From: Mesorhizobium sp. B1-1-8
GTDB taxonomy: Bacteria > Pseudomonadota > Alphaproteobacteria > Rhizobiales > Rhizobiaceae
NCBI RefSeq assembly: GCF_006442795.2
Contig: NZ_CP083956.1
Span: forward strand, 620,001-684,000
Reading direction: 5' to 3'
Length of the DNA stretch: 64,000 bases
Shown here: in pieces, positions 39,750 through 48,989 of the stretch
Position numbering within the stretch: the stretch's first letter is position 1
How the letters are laid out: every line of letters starts with the position of its first letter
The notes under the pieces: generated by a model
The model's input: only the letters and a program-made list of their open reading frames with translations
Told to the model about the DNA's origin: nothing
The model's database searches: none
Made by a program: the position numbers and the translations under genes

Positions 39750-40471
39750 TGCACGCCACGCAGGCCCACACGATGCACGCCAAATCCATGCAAGAGAGGC
39801 TGATCGTCGGCCTCGACTTGCCGACGCTCAGGGAGGCCGAGAAGGCGGTGCGCGAGCTGGAGGACGTCGTTTCCTTCTACAAGATCGGCTACCAGCTCGC
39901 CTTCGCCGGCGGCCTCGATTTCGCCCGCGAGCTCGCCAGCGGCGGCACCAAGGTCTTCCTCGACATGAAGCTGCTCGACATCGACAACACGGTGGCCAAG
40001 GGTGTCGAAAACATCGTCCGTATGGGTGTGTCGATGCTGACGCTGCACGCCTACCCCAAGGCGATGACGGCGGCGGTAGAGGCCGCCAAAGGCAGCGACC
40101 TTTGCCTGCTTGCGGTAACCGTGCTGACCTCGATGGACGAGCAGGACATGATCGACGCCGGCTATGAATACGACCCGCACACGCTGGTGCTGAGGCGTTC
40201 GGAGCAGGCGCTGCATGCCGGCATGGGCGGCATCGTCTGCTCTGCCGGCGAGGCATCGGCCGTGCGCCGGATCGTCGGCCCCGACATGGCTGTGGTGACA
40301 CCCGGCATCCGGCCGGCGGGAAGCGACCATGGTGACCAGAAGCGGGTGATGACGCCGGCCGACGCGATCCGCAGCGGCGCCAGCCATCTGGTCGTGGCCC
40401 GCCCGATTGTGGCCGCCCCGGACCGGCGCGCTGCCGCGCAAGCGATCCTCGAGGAAATGCACGCGGCCTGA
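39746..40471 (+). CDS. pyrF: Orotidine 5'-phosphate decarboxylase
   Basis: Last step of UMP synthesis, a cytosolic TIM-barrel enzyme. The 241 residues contain [11 protein letters not shown], the catalytic Asp-Lys set in [19 protein letters not shown], and [18 protein letters not shown] for phosphate binding. Several in-frame starts lie within the first 15 codons: two ATGs at 39746/39749 overlapping the previous stop, then ATGs at 39773 and 39788. The enzyme proper begins at the last, so the true N-terminus may be shorter. Confidence 0.95.
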   Translation: MMHATQAHTMHAKSMQERLIVGLDLPTLREAEKAVRELEDVVSFYKIGYQLAFAGGLDFARELASGGTKVFLDMKLLDIDNTVAKGVENIVRMGVSMLTLHAYPKAMTAAVEAAKGSDLCLLAVTVLTSMDEQDMIDAGYEYDPHTLVLRRSEQALHAGMGGIVCSAGEASAVRRIVGPDMAVVTPGIRPAGSDHGDQKRVMTPADAIRSGASHLVVARPIVAAPDRRAAAQAILEEMHAA

Positions 40472-40501
40472 CGGACCAGCGCCAACACATAGGAGGAAAA
40501 G

Positions 40502-40789
40502 ATGCCAAAGGGATATTGGATCGCTCGCGTCGATGTGCGCGACGCCGAAGGCTACAAGGAGTATGTCGCCGCCTCGAAGCTCGCCTTCGACCGCTTCGGC
40601 GCGAAATTTTTGGCGCGCGGCGGCGAGCATGAGAAGGCCGAAGGACCGGGCCGGGCCCGCAACGTCATCATCGAGTTCGAATCGCTGGCGGTGGCGCATG
40701 ACTGCTACCATTCGCCTGAATACCAGCGCGCGGTGGCGATCCGGCAGAAGGTAGCCGACGGCGAGATCGTGCTGGTCGAGGGCGTTTAG
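40502..40789 (+). CDS. DUF1330 family protein
   Basis: A 95-residue protein with the dimeric ferredoxin-like fold of DUF1330 (KGYWIARVDVRDAEGYKEYV, FLARGG, VIIEFESLAVAHDCYHSPEY). The biochemical role of the family is unknown. AGGAGGAAAAG directly before the ATG is a very strong ribosome site, so it is probably well expressed. It follows pyrF by 30 nt and is likely in the same transcript. Confidence 0.88.
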   Translation: MPKGYWIARVDVRDAEGYKEYVAASKLAFDRFGAKFLARGGEHEKAEGPGRARNVIIEFESLAVAHDCYHSPEYQRAVAIRQKVADGEIVLVEGV

Positions 40790-40867
40790 TTCGTCGAAGC
40801 AGGAGTTGGCAGATCAGTCGTTGCTGCGTTGGCGCGTTGGAGATTAGCCGAAACGCCCATCTTGTCG

Positions 40868-41049
40868 TCATCCACGGGCGGAGCAAGGAGCGTAGCGACG
40901 CAGCGCAGACCCGAGGATCCATTCCGTGACTTCGAGGCGCCCGCTACGGTCCAGAATTCTGCTCCGCTGCACTCCACGGCCGAGGTAATGGCATGGATTC
41001 CAGGGTCTGCGCGCGTCGCTTCGCTCCTTGCTCCGCCCTGGAATGACGA
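40868..41049. repeat. Long inverted repeat, GGCGGAGCAAGGAGCG family
   Basis: The left arm (about 40868-40930) and the right arm (about 40985-41049) are near-complementary over 60 bp. They share GGCGGAGCAAGGAGCG / CGCTCCTTGCTCCGCC and the GGTCTGCGC core, with some mismatches. The gap is about 55 nt. It is a dispersed-repeat type element between DUF1330 and the ATP-grasp gene, with no coding content. Confidence 0.8.
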
Positions 41050-41077
41050 GGTTGTTAGTCTCAGCCAATCATCAAGA

Positions 41078-42136
41078 TCATGTCGTCAATCTATTGGCGG
41101 CCGTTTCCGCCATCGCGTCCGCAAGGCTCATGCCCCATTGCCTGCGGCAATAGTCGCGGAAATCGAAGCAAGGCAGGCCGGGGCAGACCTCGAACTCGAT
41201 GAGGTGCACGGTGTCGTCAGCCTCGACCCTGAAGTCGACGGAAAAGACGTCCCGCAGGCCAAGAGCGCGCATCAGCTTCTGCGCGATGGCGCCGATTTTC
41301 CGATCCGCCTCCGGCTGACTGGCGCCGACGGCCTCAAGTTCCGGCTCGGCGTAGGTTCCCGCTGCCTTGGCTGCTTGGCCGGTGTCGCCATAGAGCGCCA
41401 TCGAGTCGGCCATGGTCTGGAAATCGCCGCCGGAATCGACAAAGGCGACGCCAAGCGCCTCGATCCCGGTGTCCGGCTTGAGGCCGAGGAAGCTCGCGCG
41501 CGCGTTGCGGCCGGCGACATAGGGCTGGACGACGACATCGTCGCGATAATGGGCGAAAACACGCAGACTAAGCTCCAGGGCGTGACCCAAATCATGGCAG
41601 CGCGAATCCGGCCAGATGCCTATCTTGGCGCCGAGCCGGTTGGGCTTGACGAACCAACCGGCTGACGAGGCCGGCGGCGCGACCAGCCATTCACCGTTTC
41701 GTGCGAGACCAGCCTGCGGCACCGGCAGGCCGAGCGTGCCGAGCACGGCGCCGGAGCGGAACTTGTCCTGGCAGAGCGCAAACAGCGCGTCGTCGACGCC
41801 GATCGTTCTCAGCCCGTTCAGCCGCGCGAGCGCAGGGGCTGCGCCGCCGCGGAAATAGGCGATGCCGTCGGTCAGCGTCCAGACCACGGTTTGGACCCGA
41901 TCGGCTTTCGCGAGAATTTCCGCCGCACCGTCCAGTTCCACGGCAATGAAGGCGAGGTCGTGCTTTTCGCAGGCAGCGGCGAGTTGGCCGAATTCGGGTG
42001 CGAGATCGGTCGACTGGGCCAGATAGGACGAGATCTCGATGGCTCGTTCCGCCGCGAAACCTTCGGCGACCAGCCGGTCGAAGCAGGCCTTCTCCGGCTC
42101 GTGGACAAGGATCAGCGTCGGCTTGTTGTGCGGCAT
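41078..42136 (-). CDS. ATP-grasp protein, D-Ala-D-Ala ligase-like
   Basis: A 352-residue protein. The middle has FVKPNRLGAKIGIWPDS (nucleotide-binding Lys) and DVVVQPYVAGRNARASFLGL. The C-terminal part, DVFSVDFRVEADDTVHLIEFE followed by VCPGLPCFDF, resembles the metal-binding end of D-alanine ligases. These enzymes join a carboxylate to an amine or thiol using ATP. The N-terminal third is not recognised. It lies 109 nt behind a sugar-lactonase gene on the same strand and may share its transcript. No substrate can be assigned. Confidence 0.7.
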   Translation of the reverse strand: MPHNKPTLILVHEPEKACFDRLVAEGFAAERAIEISSYLAQSTDLAPEFGQLAAACEKHDLAFIAVELDGAAEILAKADRVQTVVWTLTDGIAYFRGGAAPALARLNGLRTIGVDDALFALCQDKFRSGAVLGTLGLPVPQAGLARNGEWLVAPPASSAGWFVKPNRLGAKIGIWPDSRCHDLGHALELSLRVFAHYRDDVVVQPYVAGRNARASFLGLKPDTGIEALGVAFVDSGGDFQTMADSMALYGDTGQAAKAAGTYAEPELEAVGASQPEADRKIGAIAQKLMRALGLRDVFSVDFRVEADDTVHLIEFEVCPGLPCFDFRDYCRRQWGMSLADAMAETAANRLTT

Positions 42137-42245
42137 GGAAATGGAACGCTCTCCGCGGAAAAATCAGGCGCTACCATCGCATGGCGGTCGCAATCGGCTT
42201 GCGAGAAACCGACCGGGCCGGGCGATTGCTCAATAGCGCGGAACC

Positions 42246-43121
42246 TCAGGCGATCAGCACGCGCGGCTCGAAGCGGCCCTTGACCGGAACGTCGAGGAGA
42301 AAGGTCATGCCGGCCTGCAGGTCGAGCTTGCGCTGCTTGTCGTCCTTGCCTTTCCAGGCCGATGTCACCGCCAGCCGATCCGCTTTCCGACCGACGAAAG
42401 CCGGGCAGGAAGGCTGCGACACCGGCATTGCAATTTCGCGCAGCAATGTGCCATCCGGCGCATAGGCCTTCACAGCCTTGCCGCCCCAGACGGCGTTCCA
42501 GAGAACCCCGTCGCGGTCGACGACCGAGCCGTCGACATAGCCCTTGGAGGAGCGATGGTCGACGAACACTTTCGGCTCGCCTGTCGGCAGGCCGGTCGCC
42601 GCATCGCAGGCGACGCGCATCAGAAGCCCGGTTGCTGTGTCGGTGTAGTAGGCAATCTTGCCATCCTCCGAAAAGCAGATCGAGTTCGACACCGTGATGT
42701 CGGAAAACAGCCGGCGAAGCTCGCCCTTGAAGAACCAATAGATCGCGCCGAGGCCTTTTCCCTCGTTCTTGCCCATCGTGCCGGTCCACAAGGCGCCGCA
42801 GGGATGGACGCGGGAATCGTTGGAGCGCGTCAGCGGGTTGTCGGCCTCGATGGCCGTATGCAGCGCCAGCTTGCCGGTCGCTACGTCGCGAACCTGCAGC
42901 CCGGTCTCGGTGGCTATAAGCTGGCGGGCGTCGTCGATAACGGCGATGGCGCTGGCCATAACGCCGAGATCGTGGATTTTCAGCGCGCCGGCCAGCGGCT
43001 TCTCCAAGAGCTTGCCGTTGACGATATCGAACCAGAACAGCGTTTCGGTGGCGGGGTCGTAGCTCGGGCCTTCGCCGAGCTCGCAGATATGATCGCTGAA
43101 GACCGAAACGCCGTCCATCAT
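42246..43121 (-). CDS. SMP-30/gluconolactonase family sugar lactonase
   Basis: A 291-residue cytosolic beta-propeller. The family metal sites are visible: CELGEGPSYDPATETLFWFD near the start (Glu), NDSRVHPCGALWTGTMGK in the middle, and SNSICFSEDGKIAYYTDT and GYVDGSVVDRDGVLWNAVWG toward the end. By position it should hydrolyse the aldonolactone made by the SDR of this operon, for example galactono-lactone. Its start overlaps the dgoA stop (ATGA). Confidence 0.85.
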   Translation of the reverse strand: MMDGVSVFSDHICELGEGPSYDPATETLFWFDIVNGKLLEKPLAGALKIHDLGVMASAIAVIDDARQLIATETGLQVRDVATGKLALHTAIEADNPLTRSNDSRVHPCGALWTGTMGKNEGKGLGAIYWFFKGELRRLFSDITVSNSICFSEDGKIAYYTDTATGLLMRVACDAATGLPTGEPKVFVDHRSSKGYVDGSVVDRDGVLWNAVWGGKAVKAYAPDGTLLREIAMPVSQPSCPAFVGRKADRLAVTSAWKGKDDKQRKLDLQAGMTFLLDVPVKGRFEPRVLIA

Positions 43122-43756
43122 GCCCCTCCGAATGCCTCGTCCCAGGCAGCGACCGCGGCGCGGGCGCGCTGCGCCACATCCTCGACGCCGGCGCCCGGCT
43201 TGTAGAGGCTGGACCCCAGGCCGAAGACGCTGACGCCGACCGCCTTATAGCCGGCAAAGTCTTTTTCCGAGACGCCGCCGACCGCGCCGATCAGCGTCGC
43301 GGGCGGCAACACGGCGCGCACCGCCGAAATGCCACCGGCGCCGAGCACGCTGGCCGGGAAGAATTTCAATGCCGAGGCGCCGAGCCGGATCGCCTGAAAC
43401 GCTTCGGTGGGCGTGAAGACGCCAGGCATGGTGACCATGCCGTAATGCATGGCACGGCCCATGACCTCGGCATCGATGTTGGGGCTGACCAAAAGCCTGC
43501 CGCCGGCTTTATGCAAGGCATCGACATCGGCCGCCGTCAGCACCGTGCCGGCGCCGACCAGCGCGGTCCCGGGCAGCGCCGCGACGATGCTGGCGATGGA
43601 GGCGAACGGATCCGGCGAATTGAGCGGCACCTCGATGGCTTCGATGCCGGCATCGAAAACCGCCCGGCCGATCGCCACCGCTTCATCGGGTTTCAGCCCG
43701 CGCAGGATCGCGACCAGGCCGCGTTTCAGCTTGGGGAAAGGTGCGGTCTGCGTCAC
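43118..43756 (-). CDS. dgoA: 2-dehydro-3-deoxy-6-phosphogalactonate aldolase
   Basis: A 212-residue class I aldolase that splits KDPGal to pyruvate and glyceraldehyde 3-phosphate. The Schiff-base Lys lies in SALKFFPASVLG, and the catalytic Glu in GIEAIEVPLNSPDP. The DgoA subgroup rather than Eda is indicated by PLNSP and by the neighbouring dgoK. It starts with GTG overlapping the dgoK stop, with GGAGA upstream. Confidence 0.9.
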   Translation of the reverse strand: MTQTAPFPKLKRGLVAILRGLKPDEAVAIGRAVFDAGIEAIEVPLNSPDPFASIASIVAALPGTALVGAGTVLTAADVDALHKAGGRLLVSPNIDAEVMGRAMHYGMVTMPGVFTPTEAFQAIRLGASALKFFPASVLGAGGISAVRAVLPPATLIGAVGGVSEKDFAGYKAVGVSVFGLGSSLYKPGAGVEDVAQRARAAVAAWDEAFGGA

Positions 43757-44688
43757 TGCGCATCTCCAATCATGCCGTTTTCCCGCGCCGCCTCGACAAG
43801 ACCGGCGCGAACCGCTTCATCGGCATCGACGGTCCTGAAGGCAAGGCCGGCAAACCCGAGCGCCGCGCCGTAAAGTGCCGCGAGCGCGCCGGAGACGATC
43901 AGCACGACCGGCGCTTCGCCCGCGCCATAGCGGCGTTTCGCCGAGGCGATCTCGCCGCCGATCAGCAGTCCGGACAAGCAGGCCGCCGCTTCGTCAGCTT
44001 TGAGGTCCTGCAGAAGCCCGGCGGCGCGGATGGCAAACAATTTCGAGCTTACATCGCCGCCCTCGCCCAGCGCCCGCTGGCACCATTGACGAAAATACGG
44101 ACTGTCCGGCACCACTGCCGCCGGATGCTCGCCCAGCGAATGTTTCAGGATCGAGTGCGCGGCGAGCACCGAGAACAATTCGCCGGTCGGCCAGGTGCCG
44201 AAGCCGGCGACGGCGCCATCCTCGACCACGACCCATTTCGAATGGGTGCCCGGCATGCAGACGAGATGCCGGCCCTTTGCCGGCAAACCGGCGCCGGCGA
44301 GCTGCGTTTCCTCGCCGCGCATGACATCCGGCGCGTCGGCTAGGTGCTGGGCAAGGCCGGGCACGATGCGGATGTCACGGCGCTCGCCCTCGATGCGGGC
44401 GGCACCGGCAAGAATGGCGCCGATCGGCGCCGGCACGCTGACATAAGGGGCTTCGATCCAGCCCTGGCGGGAGCCGGCCATGCCGCAGATGATCACAGGC
44501 AGCGTCTCAGGCGCGCCCATGGCGGCAAGGTGGCCTTCCAGCACTTTGGCAAACCCTTTTTCGCGCGCGGTGATCAGGCCGTCGTCGCCGCGCTGTTCGG
44601 CAAGCACCTTGCCGGAATTGTCCAGCAGCCAGGCCCTGAGCCGCGTTGTCCCCCAATCGACCGCGGCGACCGCCGCTGCGCCGCTCAC
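43753..44688 (-). CDS. dgoK: 2-dehydro-3-deoxygalactonokinase
   Basis: A 311-residue ASKHA-fold kinase that phosphorylates 2-dehydro-3-deoxygalactonate. VAAVDWGTTRLRAWLLD is the N-terminal phosphate loop. VIICGMAGSRQGW, RGEETQL and HLVCMPGTHSKWV are conserved in DgoK. The start is GTG at 44688 overlapping the SDR stop (GTGA), with GGAGG seven bases upstream. Second gene of the SDR-dgoK-dgoA-lactonase operon. Confidence 0.92.
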   Translation of the reverse strand: MSGAAAVAAVDWGTTRLRAWLLDNSGKVLAEQRGDDGLITAREKGFAKVLEGHLAAMGAPETLPVIICGMAGSRQGWIEAPYVSVPAPIGAILAGAARIEGERRDIRIVPGLAQHLADAPDVMRGEETQLAGAGLPAKGRHLVCMPGTHSKWVVVEDGAVAGFGTWPTGELFSVLAAHSILKHSLGEHPAAVVPDSPYFRQWCQRALGEGGDVSSKLFAIRAAGLLQDLKADEAAACLSGLLIGGEIASAKRRYGAGEAPVVLIVSGALAALYGAALGFAGLAFRTVDADEAVRAGLVEAARENGMIGDAQ

Positions 44689-45452
44689 AGAAAGCCTCCA
44701 TCGACAATCAGCATCTGCGCCGTCAGCATGCGCGAGGCGTCGGAGGCCAGGAACAGCACGGTGCCGACGATGTCGTCGGGCTGCATGACCTCCCTGATGC
44801 ATTGCTTGGCGACATGGGCGGCAAGCGCCTCTTCGGTGACCCACAGCTCCCGCTGCCGCTCGGTGATCACCCAGCCGGGCGCGATGGCGTTGACGCGGAT
44901 GCGGTCGGGGCCGAGCTTGCCGGCGAGGCTCTTGGTCAGCCCCAGGATGCCGGCCTTGGCGGCGGTATAGGCCGGCAGGTCGGGATGATTGATGAGATAG
45001 GAGGTCGAGCTGAAGTTGATGATCGAGCCGCCGCCGGCCCGCTTCATGCCCGGCGCCACGGCTTGGGCGGTGAAGAAATGCGGCCGCAGATTGATCGAAA
45101 GGTTGTTGTCCCAGAACTCGACCGTCACGTCTTCGACGGCGTGGCGTTGGTCCCATGCAGCATTGTTGACCAGCACGGTAACATCGCCATGCATCTCCGC
45201 CGCCTTCGCCGCCGAGGCGCGCAGCGCCTCGATGTCGCGCAGGTCGGTCTTGAGGTAGAGCGGCCGCTTGCCCACTTCTTTCTCCAGGCGTTCGGCCAGG
45301 GCGGTGCTGGGCTTGTCGGCGATGTCGATGAAGGCAACCTTGGCGCCCTGCCGGATAAAGCCCTCGGTCAGCGCAGCACCTATGCCGGAGCCGCCACCGG
45401 TGATCAGCACCGAGGCGCCGTCGAGGTCGGCGAAATGCGCCGATGGCATCAT
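44685..45452 (-). CDS. SDR-family sugar 1-dehydrogenase (probable)
   Basis: A 255-residue short-chain dehydrogenase. The cofactor loop is ITGGGSGIGAALTEGF, the NNAAW motif follows, and the catalytic set is Ser in FSSTSY and Tyr-Lys in AYTAAKAGI. Upstream of dgoK and dgoA and with a lactonase at the operon end, the natural role is oxidation of galactose, or a related sugar such as L-arabinose or fucose, to its lactone. That assignment is by context, since SDRs are poorly specific by sequence. First gene of the operon; no regulator is adjacent. Confidence 0.8.
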   Translation of the reverse strand: MMPSAHFADLDGASVLITGGGSGIGAALTEGFIRQGAKVAFIDIADKPSTALAERLEKEVGKRPLYLKTDLRDIEALRASAAKAAEMHGDVTVLVNNAAWDQRHAVEDVTVEFWDNNLSINLRPHFFTAQAVAPGMKRAGGGSIINFSSTSYLINHPDLPAYTAAKAGILGLTKSLAGKLGPDRIRVNAIAPGWVITERQRELWVTEEALAAHVAKQCIREVMQPDDIVGTVLFLASDASRMLTAQMLIVDGGFL

Positions 45453-45602
45453 GGTCTTTTTCTCCTTTGGCCGGCGCGCATCCTAGCCGGACGAAGCGCG
45501 CGGGCAAGGGAGAACCGTCAGATTTGCCGCCCTAATGTCTGACAAAAGACTGGCATGGCAATAGAACCGCGCCGCCAAGTCACTCGAACAGGAATTGTCT
45601 GG

Positions 45603-46955
45603 TCAGATCGCCTTGGCGTGCAGCGCGCCGCGATGGGAGTCGCGGAGGTACCCCAGCGTGGCGTCGGCATCGACCGGCTTACCGAACAGGTAGCCCTGGC
45701 CGCCGGCGCAGCCGAACTGCACGAGGCGGTCGGCCTGCGCTTCCTCCTCGATGCCTTCGGCAACCACATCCATGCCCAGCCCCTCGCACATGGCGAGAAT
45801 GGCGCGGATGATGTGTTCGGAGGGGCGGTCGTCGAGAATGGAGGAGACGAAGGCGCGGTCGATCTTCAGCTTGTCGAAATGGAACTCGCGCAGGCGTCCG
45901 AGCGAGGACTGGCCGGTGCCGAAATCGTCGAGCGAGACGCGAATGCCGACGCGGCGCAGATCGGCGACGATCTTCGCCGCCGAAACCGGATCGGTCATCA
46001 GGCCGGTCTCGGTGATTTCGATCTCCAGCCGGCGCGGGTCGAAGCCGGTGCGCTCGAGGATCGCCAGTATGTGCAGGCCGGTGTTCTGGTCGACAAGCTG
46101 CGACGGCGACAGGTTGAAGGACAGGAACAGGTCCTTCGGCCAGTTGCGCGCCGCTTCGGTCGCCTTGCGCAGCACCAGCTGCGACAGCGGGCCGATGATG
46201 CCGCGTTCCTCGGCGATGGGGATGAAGACGCTCGGCGGCACCGCGCCGAGATCGCGGTCGCTCCAGCGCGCCAGTGTCTCGAAGCCGACGGTGCGGCGGG
46301 TGTTGAGATCGACGATGGGCTGGAAATGCGGCTCGACCTCGCCGGCCGAGACGGCGCGGCGCAACGCCTGCTCGATGCGGGTGACGTGCTTGGCGGCCTC
46401 TTCCATCTCGCGGGTGTAAACGACGACGCGGCCGCGACCGGAGCGCTTGGCGTGGTAGAGGGCGGTCTCGGCCTTGTTGATGAGGATCTCGGTGGTCTCG
46501 TCGCCGGAGTAGAACAGCGAGCAGCCGACCGAGGCCGACAGCCTGGCGGTGCGCTCGCCGACGTCGTAGGGCGCCGAAAGGATCTCGATCAGCATGCGCG
46601 ACTTCTCGGCCGCCTGCTCCTCCGAGAACACCATCGGATAGAGGAAGGCGAACTCGTCGGCGCCGATGCGGCAGACGGTGGAATAGCCGTCCATCGAGGC
46701 GCGCAGCCGCATCGCCACCTGGATCAGGATATCGTCGCCGGCCTTGTGGCCGAACAGGTCGTTGATCGGCTTGAAGCCGTCGAGGTCGAGAATGCCGACG
46801 GTAAAGGGCGCGGGATCATCGGCGCGGTCGCTGATCAGGCGATCGACCTTGTCGAAGAAGCGACGATGGTTGCCAAGCCCGGTCAACGAATCGGTGAAGG
46901 CCAGATCCGTGTTTTCCTTACCCGGCTGGCCGGCGGCAAACGTCGTTTGCATCAT
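45603..46955 (-). CDS. GGDEF-EAL protein with altered GGDEF motif
   Basis: About 450 residues, cytosolic, with no membrane or sensory domain. It begins almost directly with DSLTGLGNHRRFFDKVD. The cyclase signature reads RIGADEF, with Ala replacing the second Gly, so cyclase activity is probably weak or lost. The phosphodiesterase domain has GFETLARW for EAL but keeps FNLSPSQL, LEIEITETG, LDDFGTG, LKIDRAF and AEGIEE, so it is probably active. Two adjacent ATGs (46955, 46952) follow AGGGAC. Single gene. Confidence 0.9.
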   Translation of the reverse strand: MMQTTFAAGQPGKENTDLAFTDSLTGLGNHRRFFDKVDRLISDRADDPAPFTVGILDLDGFKPINDLFGHKAGDDILIQVAMRLRASMDGYSTVCRIGADEFAFLYPMVFSEEQAAEKSRMLIEILSAPYDVGERTARLSASVGCSLFYSGDETTEILINKAETALYHAKRSGRGRVVVYTREMEEAAKHVTRIEQALRRAVSAGEVEPHFQPIVDLNTRRTVGFETLARWSDRDLGAVPPSVFIPIAEERGIIGPLSQLVLRKATEAARNWPKDLFLSFNLSPSQLVDQNTGLHILAILERTGFDPRRLEIEITETGLMTDPVSAAKIVADLRRVGIRVSLDDFGTGQSSLGRLREFHFDKLKIDRAFVSSILDDRPSEHIIRAILAMCEGLGMDVVAEGIEEEAQADRLVQFGCAGGQGYLFGKPVDADATLGYLRDSHRGALHAKAI

Positions 46956-47062
46956 GTCCCTGTTCTGAAGGCGGTATTTTGGCCAGACTGGCAGCAAAGC
47001 GTTTAGGAAACGTATCGAAAAAATCGATTTTCCGCGGTCCGAAACGCGTCAGTTCGTGCCGA

Positions 47063-48862
47063 TTAGCCGGCTGACCTGACGCGATAGAGTTCGACCGGAC
47101 TGCCTATGGTCAGCGCAACGGGCTCGAGCCAGGCCGGCATGGTTCCCTTCAGCAAGGCGGCGAGAAAGCCTTGCGGGGCTTTTTTGGTCAGCGTCAGGCT
47201 CTCGGCATTACCGCGGCAGACCGCCAGCAGACCGACGCGATGCGCTTCCACGATCCGCCGCGCATCGTCGGCCGAGCCGAGGAAGGCGTCCAGCACCAGA
47301 AGGTTGCCGGTAACGTTGCGGTGGTAGGGGCCAGCAAAGACGCGATGCCCGGTATAGGCAAGGACCGGTGCGCCGAGGTTGGAGATGGCAAGCACGGTGG
47401 TGTCTGGCATGGCACCGAGCAGCGCGAAGCTTGCCTTTTTCTCGCAAACCTTGTCGGTGCCGTCTTCGGCGGCCACGGGCGTATCCTTGTCGAACGCCAG
47501 CGAAGCGGCCGCCGCGGCGCCGGTCCAGACCGGATTGACCGATACCAGCCAGACCGCGGCCAGGCGCAGCGCCACGCCGGGGGAAGAGCCGGCTTCGGCC
47601 CTTGCTCGCCATTCAGCAATCCAGGCCGACAGCGGGATCACGGCAAAGGCGATCGAGAACGTCGTGCCGCGCACCTGCCAGGCGCCGACAGCGAAGGCGG
47701 CAAGAAGCATCGCGCCGACGAGGCTGTCCTGCCGGCGCCAGCCGCCGCGGCTGAACCGCAGCGCCATCAGGACGATCGCCATCAACGGCGTCGCGTAGCG
47801 CGCCGCGACCCGCGCCGGGTCATGGATAAGCAGCGTGACCAGCGACTGCGCCTCATCGATATGGTCGAGCCAGAGCTCCTTCAGGCGCGGATCGAGATCG
47901 GCATAGGGCGCCGCTAGGCATTGCGGGAACAGCGCCACCACGACCGCGCCGATGGCAACCCCCAGCAGGCCGAGCGACACCAGGCGACGCCGCCAGCTGC
48001 GCGCGGTGACATCGCTCGAGGCGATTGCCGAAAGCCCGGCGCCGGCGATTGCCGCGACGACGAACTGCACGGTCGAGAAGGCATCGCATTGCGCCTCGCC
48101 CCAGGCGGATGCCGGGACGGTGGCCAGGAACACGAGGGCCGAGACGCCGGCGAAGCCGAGGCCGAAATCGCGGGCGATCGCGCGCTCACCACTGTCGTCG
48201 ACGACAAACAGCAGCGAGACAGCGACGCCGATGGTGGCGACATAGGGCACGGTTTCCATGCCGACGGCGAGCGTCAACGCGGCGCACAGACCGGAAAACA
48301 GCGCGGCCGTGTGCCGCGCCGGCGCCTCGAGAAGCAGGCTGAGGCTCGCCATGGTCAGCATCAGCTGGACGTTGTGATGATCGAGCGCGCCCGGCGCATA
48401 GATGCCAATGAAATGGTAGGCTGCGGCGCCAATCAGGACGGCAGGCAGCACCGCGCCTTGACCGGCGAAGCTGCGTGCGGCACGGACGGTGAAGAACAGC
48501 GTCAGGCAAAACAGCAGCGCCGGCCACAGCACTTGCGCCACGTCCTCGGCAAGCGGCGTGTTGCCGGTCAACTTCGAAGCGGCAAGGATGAGGGCGGCAA
48601 TGGGCGCGTCGACCAGCCTGGACCAGTGCATGACAAACCCGCCTTCGAGCCCCATCCTGTACTGGTGCAGGTCGAACCAGCCCTGGCCGCCAAGCAGGTC
48701 GCGAACCTCGACCAGCCGCAACAGATTGTCGTTGTCGCCGCCGGCGTCGGTCAGCGGGCGAAAGCCCGCCCAGGCATCGAGGGCGAGCCCAGCCAGGGTG
48801 GCAAGCAGCGCCAGCATGATGTCGGACTTCCAGGTGGCGGCGCCGTCCTTGGCTGTGCTCAT
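47063..48862 (-). CDS. Polytopic GT-C-type membrane glycosyltransferase (probable)
   Basis: A 599-residue protein with about eleven membrane segments and a soluble C-terminal domain. The first periplasmic loop holds acidic and conserved residues in DAGGDNDNLLRLVEVRDLL and GLEGGFVMHWSRLVDAP. The phrase YAPGALDHHNVQL has a DHH set seen in STT3/GT-C enzymes. These use lipid-linked sugars on the outer side of the membrane. It is divergent from a GT2-GtrA pair that would supply such a donor. ATG at 48862 is preferred to the longer frame. The acceptor is unknown. Confidence 0.65.
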   Translation of the reverse strand: MSTAKDGAATWKSDIMLALLATLAGLALDAWAGFRPLTDAGGDNDNLLRLVEVRDLLGGQGWFDLHQYRMGLEGGFVMHWSRLVDAPIAALILAASKLTGNTPLAEDVAQVLWPALLFCLTLFFTVRAARSFAGQGAVLPAVLIGAAAYHFIGIYAPGALDHHNVQLMLTMASLSLLLEAPARHTAALFSGLCAALTLAVGMETVPYVATIGVAVSLLFVVDDSGERAIARDFGLGFAGVSALVFLATVPASAWGEAQCDAFSTVQFVVAAIAGAGLSAIASSDVTARSWRRRLVSLGLLGVAIGAVVVALFPQCLAAPYADLDPRLKELWLDHIDEAQSLVTLLIHDPARVAARYATPLMAIVLMALRFSRGGWRRQDSLVGAMLLAAFAVGAWQVRGTTFSIAFAVIPLSAWIAEWRARAEAGSSPGVALRLAAVWLVSVNPVWTGAAAAASLAFDKDTPVAAEDGTDKVCEKKASFALLGAMPDTTVLAISNLGAPVLAYTGHRVFAGPYHRNVTGNLLVLDAFLGSADDARRIVEAHRVGLLAVCRGNAESLTLTKKAPQGFLAALLKGTMPAWLEPVALTIGSPVELYRVRSAG

Positions 48863-48989
48863 CGTCTGGCCTTGCAGGATGGGGATCGCCTTAAACCTAG
48901 CCTTAACGGCTTCAATAAATAGTAAAGCGGCCTGACAGGGCCGGGCATTTGGCGCGGCCGGAGACTGGATCAGGCATCCGGAGACAAGC

